Source of the DNA: an uncultured Anaerococcus sp.
GTDB taxonomy: Bacteria; Bacillota; Clostridia; Tissierellales; Peptoniphilaceae
Direction of reading: 5' to 3'
DNA: 5,938 nt
Assembly (NCBI GenBank): GCA_902465755.1
Contig: CABQOK010000096.1
Span: 1 to 5,938 of the forward strand
Shown: in pieces, positions 1 to 5,938 of the stretch
How the letters are laid out: each line of letters opens with the position of its first letter
Numbering within the stretch: position 1 is the first letter of the stretch
The notes under the pieces: generated by a model
Database searches by the model: none
Told to the model about the DNA's origin: nothing
What the model saw: only the letters and a program-made list of their open reading frames with translations
Program-made: the position numbers and the translations under genes

Positions 1-1200
1 AAGAAAGAAAATATTACTAATCCTGATTTAGTTATCTATACAGATGCTATCTTAGATGATAATGAAGAATTAATTGCTGCAAGAAAACTTAATGTACCAG
101 TTGTTACAAGAGGAGTTTTTCTAGGAGCCTTGATGAGAAACTACAAGAACTCAATCGCAGTATCTGGATCACATGGTAAATCGACCACCACATCTATGAT
201 TTCTAAAATTTTAATGCACTCAGATAAAGACGCTACTATCCTGCTAGGTGGTGAATTAGATGAAATGAAGGGTAATGTTAAGGTTGGTAGTGAAGAATAC
301 TTAGTAACTGAGGCTTGTGAATATAAGGGAAATATCAGATATTATTATCCTCAGACTTTAATAGTATTAAATATTGATGAAGACCACCTAGACTATTACA
401 AGGACCTAGACGATATTGTAGATACTTTTAGAGAGTACCTATCTAACCAAGATGAAAACTCAATGACTATTACAAACTTAAATGAAGAAAACAATAGGTT
501 AATTTTTGATTCTGTAAAAGGAAAGTTAATAACTTATGCACAAGAAAACGAAGAAGCCGACTATTGTGCTTTCAATATTAAATTTGATGAAATTGGTAGA
601 CCAAACTTTGATTTAAGGATGAGAAATGGAGACATTGAACATTTCGAATTAGGTGTTATTGGAAGACATAATATCAATAATGCTATGGCTTCAATCATTG
701 CCACATACGAAAATGGCATAGATGTTGAAACTATTAGAAATAATATTCTTAAATACGAAGGGCTTGATAGAAGAATGCAAATCATTGGAGAGGTTGATGA
801 TGCAACTATAATGACCGATTACGGCCACCATCCTTCAGAGATTAAAGTTACCCTAGACGCCTTAAAAGAACATACTAAAGGCCGTCTTATTTGCGTATGG
901 CAACCTCACACCTACAGTAGGACCAAGGCATTGTTTAATGATTTCTTGACTTGTTTCGACTCTAGTGACGAAGTGATTATAACTGATATTTATGCTGCTA
1001 GGGAGAAATATGATCCAAGCATTCATTCAAAAGATGTTGTTGATGCTTTAGTAAAAAAGGGTATAAATGCAAAATATATTGGCGAGTTTGAAGATTGTAG
1101 GGATTATATTTATAAGGAAATTAAAAAAGACGACTTAGTCCTCACTACAGGTTGTGGAAATCCAGATGTTTTGGCGAGAATGATTGTCGAAGATAAGTAG
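1..1200 (+). CDS. murC: UDP-N-acetylmuramate--L-alanine ligase, 5'-truncated by window edge
   Basis: Cytoplasmic Mur ligase that adds L-alanine to UDP-MurNAc with ATP, the first amino-acid step of peptidoglycan synthesis. The reading frame is open from base 1, so the gene starts upstream; 399 residues are visible. MurC proteins usually have about 440-460, so roughly the first 50, with the glycine-rich UDP-binding loop, are missing. Numbered within the fragment: the end of the Rossmann domain (1-50, with the DAI...NEEL segment), the ATP P-loop GSHGKSTTT (56-64; the family usually has GTHGKTTTT), EACEY (104-108), NIDEDHLDYY (124-133), GRHNINNA (221-228), LDRRMQ (255-260), TDYGHHPSEI (272-281), WQPHTYSRT (300-308) and a terminal TTGCGNPD (382-389). 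EACEY and HHPSEI favour MurC over MurD, MurE or MurF. An in-frame TTG-ATG at 130-135 is internal, not the start, because homologous sequence continues upstream of it. The gene ends in TAG and converges on mazF. Confidence 0.95.
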   Translation, partial: KKENITNPDLVIYTDAILDDNEELIAARKLNVPVVTRGVFLGALMRNYKNSIAVSGSHGKSTTTSMISKILMHSDKDATILLGGELDEMKGNVKVGSEEYLVTEACEYKGNIRYYYPQTLIVLNIDEDHLDYYKDLDDIVDTFREYLSNQDENSMTITNLNEENNRLIFDSVKGKLITYAQENEEADYCAFNIKFDEIGRPNFDLRMRNGDIEHFELGVIGRHNINNAMASIIATYENGIDVETIRNNILKYEGLDRRMQIIGEVDDATIMTDYGHHPSEIKVTLDALKEHTKGRLICVWQPHTYSRTKALFNDFLTCFDSSDEVIITDIYAAREKYDPSIHSKDVVDALVKKGINAKYIGEFEDCRDYIYKEIKKDDLVLTTGCGNPDVLARMIVEDK

Positions 1201-1216
1201 ATATTAATTTTAAAAT

Positions 1217-1285
1217 AGAGCTGTTGAAGATTTGTTACTTGATTCTAATGAAAGGGTAATATTTATTCTCCAACAGCTCTTTTAT
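1217..1285. terminator. Bidirectional intrinsic terminator between murC and mazF
   Basis: A perfect 10-bp inverted repeat, AGAGCTGTTG (1217-1226) and CAACAGCTCT (1271-1280), is followed on the + strand by TTTTAT and on the - strand by ATTTTA. It lies 16 bp after the murC stop and 18 bp after the mazF stop, so it fits termination in both directions. The enclosed 44 nt is long for a terminator loop. It can form a second short stem, TGTTAC (1233-1238) with GTAATA (1256-1261), including one G-U pair, giving a two-part hairpin. The pairing is seen by eye; termination is inferred. Confidence 0.8.
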
Positions 1286-1298
1286 GTATTATGTAAGT

Positions 1299-1649
1299 TT
1301 AGTTATCAACTAAATCCAATGATATGGCCATAGCTTCATTTATTTTTAGCATTATGTCGTGATTGAAGCTACCTATTTTTTCTCTTAATCTTTTCTTATC
1401 AATTGTTCTAAGCTGCTCCATCAATGCTACGCTATTTTTGGGTAGTCCGAACTCATTACCCTTTAGCCTAACGTGAGTGGGAAGCTTGGCTTTATTAAGC
1501 TGACTAGTGACGGGAGCAACTATAATAGTTGGTGAATATTTATTTCCTACATTATTTTGTACAACAATAACCGGTCTAACACCTCCCTGCTCACTACCGA
1601 CGACAGGAGATAAGTCAGCATAAAAAAGATCGCCTCTTTTAATTTTCAT
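1299..1649 (-). CDS. mazF: MazF/NdoA-family endoribonuclease toxin
   Basis: Sequence-specific mRNA-cleaving toxin of the MazF/PemK (CcdB-fold) family. At 116 residues it matches the length of Bacillus subtilis NdoA (EndoA) as I recall it, and the two are very similar over the whole chain: KRGD near the start, ADLSPVVGSEQGGVRPV (11-27), then a conserved TSQ segment (48-50), KAKLPTHV (53-60) and LEQLRTIDKKRL-like sequence (about 78-89). The catalytic pair of B. subtilis MazF, Arg25 and Thr48, is present at the same positions, so the toxin looks intact. It overlaps the 3' end of alr by 11 bp and has a good ribosome site inside alr, so it is probably translationally coupled. In B. subtilis a ribbon-helix-helix antitoxin gene (ndoAI) separates alr from ndoA; here there is none, nor anywhere else in the window. 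The gene ends the operon. Confidence 0.95.
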   Translation of the reverse strand: MKIKRGDLFYADLSPVVGSEQGGVRPVIVVQNNVGNKYSPTIIVAPVTSQLNKAKLPTHVRLKGNEFGLPKNSVALMEQLRTIDKKRLREKIGSFNHDIMLKINEAMAISLDLVDN

Positions 1650-2760
1650 ACAGTTCTCCTAAATAATTATCTACCTCAACAATTCTCTCATCTTTTATGT
1701 AAACCCTAGTTAGCCTCATGTCGAAAGATGTCATCAGTTCATAAGGTATTGTTCCAATCTTATTAGCCTCTTTATAAATATCTGGATATATTATCACTTC
1801 ATCTTCTATTTCACAATCTATATTGCTCACATCGACCATAAACTGATCCATACAGACCCTACCACAAACTTTAGCATTCTTACCCTTAATTAATACTTCG
1901 CCAACATTGGAAAAAGCTCTAAAATATCCATCAGCATAGCCTATGGGTATTGTAGCAATCTTCATCTTTTTTTTTGCTATAAAAGTTCTACCATAGCTAA
2001 CTGAATCACCCTTATTAATATCTTTTACAAATGATATTCTACTTTTTAAAGAAAAAACTTGTTCTAGATTAACATCTTCTCTTTCCCTTAAATAATCAGA
2101 AGGATATATACCATACATCGCTATTCCAATCCTATCTATATCACTATTAATATCATAAAAAATAGATGCGGCTGAATTTGCTATATGAAATATTTCAATA
2201 TTAAATTCGTCATCAAGCTTTTCTCTTAGCCTTTCAAACTTTTCATATTGCTCATTTGTAAAAGTCTTATCTTCTTCATCTGCTGTAGAAAAATGGCTAA
2301 AAGCTCCCTTTATTTTCAAACTTTTGAGCTGTTTTAGCTTGACAATACTATCAAATTCAAATTCTCTAAATCCTAATCGAGAATGTCCAGTATCTAAGGC
2401 TATATGAACCTTCAAAAAACCGTCTATGCTTTTATTTATCCTTTCCGCATAAGATAAGTCATAAACAGGGATTTCAATATCATAATCTACACATTTATTT
2501 GCTTCTTCTACACTAACAAATCCCAATATCATTATAGGCTTTGTAATGCCTGCAACTCTTAAGTTTTTGGCTTCAATGAAATTTGCAACAGCAAAATATG
2601 AAACCTGGTTTTCTATGTATTTAGCAATAACAGTTGCTCCCAGACCATATGCATTTGCTTTGACTACAGCACATATTTTTTTATTTTTAGATATCTTTTT
2701 TATGTTTTCGATATTTCTCTGTATTTTATCTATATCAACTTCAATATAATTAGTAAACAT
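1639..2760 (-). CDS. alr: Alanine racemase (PLP-dependent)
   Basis: Interconverts L- and D-alanine using pyridoxal phosphate, supplying D-Ala for the peptidoglycan stem peptide. The 373 residues are typical for the family. Visible motifs: AVVKANAYGLG with the Schiff-base Lys34, LDTGHSRLGF (122-131) with the conserved Arg128, HIANSAA (192-198), DRIGIAMYG (209-217) with the Arg that contacts the pyridine nitrogen, VSYGRTF (254-260) with the second catalytic base Tyr256, IGYADGYFR (273-281), GRVCMDQFMVD (300-310) and GTIPYEL...TRVY near the C-terminus. One oddity: the residue matching Lys129 of Geobacillus Alr, carbamylated in that enzyme, is Ala121, and the Met usually following DTG is His126. 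The start lies 2 bp after the acpS-nnrD stop, with GGGG (2766-2769) 5 nt upstream as a modest ribosome site. The 3' end overlaps mazF. Proximity to acpS and mazF is the usual Firmicute arrangement. Confidence 0.95.
   Translation of the reverse strand: MFTNYIEVDIDKIQRNIENIKKISKNKKICAVVKANAYGLGATVIAKYIENQVSYFAVANFIEAKNLRVAGITKPIMILGFVSVEEANKCVDYDIEIPVYDLSYAERINKSIDGFLKVHIALDTGHSRLGFREFEFDSIVKLKQLKSLKIKGAFSHFSTADEEDKTFTNEQYEKFERLREKLDDEFNIEIFHIANSAASIFYDINSDIDRIGIAMYGIYPSDYLREREDVNLEQVFSLKSRISFVKDINKGDSVSYGRTFIAKKKMKIATIPIGYADGYFRAFSNVGEVLIKGKNAKVCGRVCMDQFMVDVSNIDCEIEDEVIIYPDIYKEANKIGTIPYELMTSFDMRLTRVYIKDERIVEVDNYLGELYEN
1656..1660 (-). promoter_or_regulatory. Ribosome binding site of mazF, inside the alr coding end
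   Basis: AGGAG on the - strand lies 6 nt before the mazF ATG (1647-1649), within the last codons of alr. It is the best Shine-Dalgarno match among the intact leftward genes. It fixes the mazF start and implies that the toxin is translated well when alr is transcribed. Confidence 0.75.
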
Positions 2761-2762
2761 TA

Positions 2763-3935
2763 TTACCCCAATATTTTCATAGCGTCCGGGATATGTTTTA
2801 CAATATCAGACGCTATGATTGAATCTTCGCATAAGCTATTTGATGCAAGATCACCTGCTAATGAGTGGATGTAAACACCAAGACAAGCCGCCTCATAGGA
2901 ATCCATCCTATGTAAGAGAGCAGAAATTACTCCAGATAAGACATCACCACTGCCTGCAGTTGCCATTCCTGGATTTCCGATTTTATTTATATAAATCCTA
3001 TTGCCATCAGTAACTATAGTTTCCTCAGATTTTAATACAAGAATAACTTCGTTTTCCCTAGCGAATTTTTTAGCTATACTTATTCTATCAGAATTAATTT
3101 CAACAAGACTTAATTTTATTAGCCTAGAAAACTCCATTAGATGAGGTGTTAATATAAGATTTTTGTGGTTTTTTAAAATCTTAATATCTTTGCTAACAGC
3201 ATTCAATCCATCTGCATCTATAAGTATTTTACCACTAAAGTCGATAAATATGCTATTGATCAATGAATTTAATGAATCATCTTGACCCATCCCCGGTCCT
3301 ATTGCTAATACATCTTTATCTCTTAGATAAGAGCCTATTTTTTCTAGATTATCCTTGTTATTAGTAATATTAAAAGAGTCCAGAGGTAAAATTATCTGCT
3401 CGTTAGTTTTTATCTGAAGAATATCACTAATAGACTTAGGAACTATATTATATACTAATCCGGCTCCAGATCTTAGGCAAGCCATGGAAGAAAGATATAC
3501 AGAACCACTCATACCTGAACTTCCTCCAAGTATGGCAATTTTACCGTAATCTCCTTTATGGCTATTCTTCTTTCTTTTAGGAAATATTTTTTTGAAATAC
3601 TCGTCTACATAGATTTTCTCTAAATTAGACTCACATACAGAAAGTGCATAGTCCCCATCATGGCTTATGCTTATATTATCAGTTAAGAAAAATCCATCTA
3701 AGAAAACTTTTGGTTTTTTATCCCTGTATCTTATTTCGATTCTCTTTTTTAAAATATAAGATAGATTAAAACCATATGCCTTGATAGTGGCTTCTTTTGC
3801 AGCAAAAATTCCCGAAAGACTCATATTAAAGTCCTTACTTTCTCTTGCGTGATATAATTCTTTTTTTGTAAAAATCTTTAGGATATTAGATTTTTTCTTA
3901 AATTTATTTACGCTAACTAAATCTATTCCAAGCAT
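2763..3935 (-). CDS. Fusion: holo-ACP synthase domain + ADP-dependent NAD(P)H-hydrate dehydratase
   Basis: A 390-residue two-domain protein. Residues 1-105 resemble AcpS, the 4'-phosphopantetheinyl transferase that activates acyl carrier protein: GIDLVSV with metal ligand Asp5, IFTKKEL (21-27), FAAKEATIKAYG (44-55) with Glu48, and SISHDGDYALSV (89-100). Residues about 128-390 resemble NnrD (YjeF C-terminal/CARKD, ribokinase-like), which uses ADP or ATP to dehydrate the S-form of hydrated NAD(P)H: GDYGKIAILGGSSGMSG (128-144), AIGPGMG (211-217), LIDADGLNAV (238-247), LTPHLMEF (262-269) and NPGMATAGSGDVLSG (321-335) with catalytic Asp331. A basic linker (about 106-127, with KRKK) joins them. NnrD is often fused to the NnrE epimerase, but here AcpS takes that place and no epimerase is visible. 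The AcpS part is short and lacks the GTG that usually follows KALG. The start overlaps the mtaD stop (TAATG), with a weak AAGG ribosome site (3943-3946). Confidence 0.9.
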   Translation of the reverse strand: MLGIDLVSVNKFKKKSNILKIFTKKELYHARESKDFNMSLSGIFAAKEATIKAYGFNLSYILKKRIEIRYRDKKPKVFLDGFFLTDNISISHDGDYALSVCESNLEKIYVDEYFKKIFPKRKKNSHKGDYGKIAILGGSSGMSGSVYLSSMACLRSGAGLVYNIVPKSISDILQIKTNEQIILPLDSFNITNNKDNLEKIGSYLRDKDVLAIGPGMGQDDSLNSLINSIFIDFSGKILIDADGLNAVSKDIKILKNHKNLILTPHLMEFSRLIKLSLVEINSDRISIAKKFARENEVILVLKSEETIVTDGNRIYINKIGNPGMATAGSGDVLSGVISALLHRMDSYEAACLGVYIHSLAGDLASNSLCEDSIIASDIVKHIPDAMKILG

Positions 3936-5197
3936 TATCTAGCCTTAAGATCTTCGAATTGTCTTTCTGTCATTGACATTATATTTTCTCTATCGACATT
4001 ATTGAACTTACCATCTCTATAAACAACGTTACCATCTATAATAACATTTTTAATATCTGATTCATAGGTAGAAAAGCACAAGGACGATAGGATATCATTG
4101 TATGGGATGTGGTTTTCATTATTGATATCAATCATTATTAAATCAGCCTTATAGGATTCCTTAATCATTCCTACTTTATCAAAGCCTAGGGCCTTTGCCC
4201 CATTTATAGTTGCTATTTGTAACATTTCTATGTAGCTTATCGGTCTACTTGAATAAAGCTTAGATACAAGCATCGATACTTCCATCTCTCTTAGAATTGA
4301 TAGCTTATTGTTACTTGAAGCAGAATCAGTGCCTAAGCACACATTAATTCCCTTATCAATTAATCTGGCTAGGTCTAAAAATCCTGATGACAGTTTTAAA
4401 TTAGAGCTTGGATTATGAACTATGCTTACATTATTTTCTTTAATAATATCCAAATCGTCATCGGATAAATATACTCCATGAGCGGCTATTGTTTTGTTTT
4501 TAAAAATTCCAGCCTTATCAAAAAGCTCGGTAGGACTCATGTTGTATTTTTTATAGCAATCTTCATTTTCTTTTTTAGTTTCAGATAAGTGTATGTGAAC
4601 AGGTAGATTGTATTCTTGGGCATAATCTGATATTTTTTTCAAATAATCTAAATCTGCTGTATATACAGCGTGAGGTCCAAGTCCTATATCTATTAGTCCG
4701 TCATTCATATATGTATTGGCAAGATCTATGTTTTCTTTAATTTTAGAAAAATTCTTATCTGGAATAGCTAGTCCTCTAGATATTTGCGCCCTGATATTCA
4801 TCTCTTTACAAGCTTTTGCAGTCTCTTCACAGAAAAAATACATATCTGCAAAGCTAGTAGTACCTGCTTTTATCATCTCTAATAGAGCAAGCTTTGATCC
4901 GTAGTAGACATCTTCTGCCTTTAGCTTATCTTCAAGTGGCCATATGTAATCGTTAAGCCAAGTCATAAGATCAGTCTCAGGTCCATAATTTCTAAAAAGA
5001 GTCATGGCAACATGGGTATGAGCATTAATAAATCCAGGCATTGTCAAGAAGTTTTTGCCATCTATAACTGTATCACTTTTAAAATCGTCCTTATTTCCAA
5101 TATAGGAAATCTTATCATCTTCTATATAAATGTTCGCCCTTTTTATTTTATCATCTTCCATTGTAAGTAGGCGTGTGTTTTTAATTAGTATATTCAT
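3935..5197 (-). CDS. mtaD: Amidohydrolase, probable 5'-methylthioadenosine/S-adenosylhomocysteine deaminase
   Basis: A zinc-dependent deaminase of the amidohydrolase superfamily (TIM barrel with flanking beta-sandwich). The MtaD subgroup converts S-adenosylhomocysteine or methylthioadenosine to the inosyl compound, clearing inhibitory by-products of SAM-dependent reactions. Its 420 residues are of usual length. Motifs: N-terminal ILIKNTRLLTME, PGFINAHTH (54-62) with metal ligands His60 and His62, GPHAVYT (174-180), HIHLSET (201-207) with metal ligand His203 and catalytic-type Glu206, AAHGVYLS (238-245) with His240, HNPSSNLKLSSG (261-272) and GTDSASSNNKLSIL (289-302) with Asp291. Related chlorohydrolase/guanine-deaminase-like enzymes share these motifs, so the substrate is less certain than the family. 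It starts at the only suitable ATG: the frame upstream reaches a TAG without another ATG, GTG or TTG. No Shine-Dalgarno sequence precedes it. It overlaps acpS-nnrD by 1 bp. Confidence 0.88.
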   Translation of the reverse strand: MNILIKNTRLLTMEDDKIKRANIYIEDDKISYIGNKDDFKSDTVIDGKNFLTMPGFINAHTHVAMTLFRNYGPETDLMTWLNDYIWPLEDKLKAEDVYYGSKLALLEMIKAGTTSFADMYFFCEETAKACKEMNIRAQISRGLAIPDKNFSKIKENIDLANTYMNDGLIDIGLGPHAVYTADLDYLKKISDYAQEYNLPVHIHLSETKKENEDCYKKYNMSPTELFDKAGIFKNKTIAAHGVYLSDDDLDIIKENNVSIVHNPSSNLKLSSGFLDLARLIDKGINVCLGTDSASSNNKLSILREMEVSMLVSKLYSSRPISYIEMLQIATINGAKALGFDKVGMIKESYKADLIMIDINNENHIPYNDILSSLCFSTYESDIKNVIIDGNVVYRDGKFNNVDRENIMSMTERQFEDLKAR

Positions 5198-5224
5198 TTT
5201 ATCAAGGAGCTTTATTAAATCATC

Positions 5225-5270
5225 CCATAGGATTAGAGCTTGCTATATATAAAAGCAAGCTCTTCTATGG
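5225..5270. other. Strong hairpin between gatB and mtaD (terminator or attenuator candidate)
   Basis: An outer stem CCATAG/CTATGG (5225-5230 with 5265-5270) encloses an inner stem AGAGCTTGCT/AGCAAGCTCT (5235-5244 with 5254-5263). The internal loop is 4 nt against 1 nt and the apical loop is 9 nt and all A/T (5245-5253). It starts 10 nt after the gatB stop. On the leftward mRNA the 3' side reads AATCCTATGG and then GATGATTTAATAAA, which is not a proper U-tract. The + strand side does have TTTTAT (5271-5276), but no + strand gene leads into it. It may be a weak gatB terminator with readthrough, an RNA-processing hairpin, or a structure limiting mtaD expression. Structure is seen; function is inferred. 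Confidence 0.6.
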
Positions 5271-5280
5271 TTTTATAGCC

Positions 5281-5938
5281 CTACTCTCCTATCTTTTCTC
5301 TTAACAATTTATTGATTTCTTGAGGATTTCCTTTTCCTTTAGTTTTCTTCATAGCTTGACCTACTAAGAAACCAAAAGCCCTATCCTTACCTCCCCTTAT
5401 ATCTTCTATAGATTCAGGATTCTCACTTAAAACCTCATATACAACTTCCTCCAAGAAGGATGAATCTGATATTTGAAGTAAGTTTCTTTCCTCAGCGAGT
5501 TTTTCTGGATCTTCATTTGATTCATAAATTTCTCTAAGGAGTTTCTTGGCAACATTGTTGTTTATTTTATCTTCTTTAGCTAATAGTATTAACTTAGAGA
5601 AGTTTTCTACTGAAAGTTTCATCTCTGAAGGACTTTGTTCAAACTCATTTAGTCTTCTAGATAACTCTGATAGAATCCAGTTTGCGCATGTATTAGGATC
5701 CTTAACTATAGCATTTGTTTTCTCAAATAGTTCAGAAAGCTCTCTGTCATTAGCTAGTAAATTCGCATCATACTTGCTAAGTGATAGGTCATTGATGTAT
5801 CTTGCTTCTTTTTGACCTGGCAATTCTGGTAGATTTTCTTTAACGTGATTTATGAAACCATCAGAAAGCTCAATTAGAGGAATATCACCTTCTGCGGAGA
5901 ATCTATAGTCGTTTCCAACTTCTTTATTTCTCATATGA
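5281..5938 (-). CDS. gatB: Aspartyl/glutamyl-tRNA amidotransferase subunit B, C-terminal part
   Basis: GatB, with GatA and GatC, converts Glu-tRNA(Gln) and Asp-tRNA(Asn) to the amide forms. About 218 residues are visible against roughly 475 in the full protein, so the N-terminal kinase-like half lies beyond the right edge. The frame is open to the edge, and the ATG at 5932-5934 is an internal Met in the conserved MRxKE...DYR segment, preceded by a His codon. Numbered from that Met: MRNKE (1-5), DYRF (9-12), KYDANLL (54-60), CANWILSELSRRLN (83-96), NVAKKLL (127-133), and the tail-domain signature FGFLVGQAMKKTKGKGNP (187-204). Residues from about 70 onward match the GatB/YqeY helical domain that contacts tRNA. 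The segment after DYR reads FSAEGD instead of the usual YFPEPD, a mild divergence. The gene ends in TAG, 83 bp before mtaD. Confidence 0.95.
   Translation of the reverse strand, partial: HMRNKEVGNDYRFSAEGDIPLIELSDGFINHVKENLPELPGQKEARYINDLSLSKYDANLLANDRELSELFEKTNAIVKDPNTCANWILSELSRRLNEFEQSPSEMKLSVENFSKLILLAKEDKINNNVAKKLLREIYESNEDPEKLAEERNLLQISDSSFLEEVVYEVLSENPESIEDIRGGKDRAFGFLVGQAMKKTKGKGNPQEINKLLREKIGE

Noticed and set aside
130..1200. A murC start at the TTG/ATG pair at 130-135
   Set aside because: The same frame is open to base 1 and translates to typical MurC sequence (the DAI...NEEL segment) just before the P-loop, so the true start is upstream of the window.
1639..1700. C-terminal tail of Alr acting as a built-in MazF antitoxin
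   Set aside because: Alr ends about 10 residues after the conserved VEV segment, as in ordinary racemases, so there is no added domain. The acidic tail is too short to claim this.
2546..2749. Small + strand frame of 67 codons opposite alr, considered as a hidden antitoxin or membrane peptide
   Set aside because: It lies wholly antisense to conserved alr codons and has no convincing ribosome site. Its hydrophobic composition is what antisense of Lys/Ile-rich coding sequence yields. The other antisense frames at 561-785, 2819-3013, 4716-4904 and 5546-5815 were rejected on similar grounds.
5198..5224. Promoter for mtaD using TTTAAT as a -10 box
   Set aside because: TTTAAT matches the -10 consensus in 5 of 6 bases, but in AT-rich DNA this is expected by chance. 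The sequence 17 bp upstream (CAAGCT) does not resemble TTGACA.
5204..5280. A small + strand gene starting after AAGGAG at 5204-5209
   Set aside because: No ATG, GTG or TTG lies at a suitable distance, and the frames soon run into stops within the hairpin.
1201..5280. Shared AGAGCT...AGCTCT ends of the two hairpins as a repeat family
   Set aside because: AGCT is self-complementary and GAGC/GCTC stems are common in Firmicute terminators. The arms differ beyond these bases, so there is no evidence of a dispersed repeat.

Overview
The window is AT-rich, compactly coding chromosomal DNA of a low-GC Gram-positive bacterium. The gene order acpS/nnr - alr - mazF, the NdoA-type MazF and the use of gatB all point to Firmicutes. 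The style of the proteins suggests an anaerobic coccus of the Tissierellia/Peptoniphilaceae kind (Anaerococcus or Peptoniphilus-like). That finer placement is an impression from protein similarity and was not computed.

Layout: the left fifth (1-1200, + strand) is the 3' nine-tenths of murC, whose start lies before the window. A 98-bp convergent intergenic region (1201-1298) carries a hairpin that can terminate transcription from both sides. The rest is a tightly packed leftward block. In transcription order from the right edge it reads: gatB (C-terminal part only), an 83-bp gap with a strong hairpin, mtaD-like amidohydrolase, an acpS-nnrD fusion, alr, mazF. mtaD and acpS-nnrD overlap by 1 bp (TAATG), acpS-nnrD and alr are 2 bp apart, and alr and mazF overlap by 11 bp. 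The last four genes therefore look like one translationally coupled operon.

Functionally this is mostly housekeeping. MurC and Alr supply peptidoglycan precursors, AcpS activates acyl carrier protein, NnrD repairs damaged NAD(P)H, the amidohydrolase probably deaminates S-adenosylhomocysteine or methylthioadenosine, GatB makes correctly charged Gln/Asn-tRNA, and MazF is an mRNA-cleaving toxin.

Four points deserve a second look. A holo-ACP synthase domain is fused to the NAD(P)H-hydrate dehydratase, with no NnrE epimerase present. An apparently intact MazF is coupled directly to alr, with no antitoxin gene between them. Alr has alanine where the carbamylated active-site lysine normally sits. 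mtaD has no Shine-Dalgarno sequence and follows a stable hairpin. I saw no tRNA, rRNA, CRISPR, insertion sequence or phage-like gene, and no wholly new multi-gene system.
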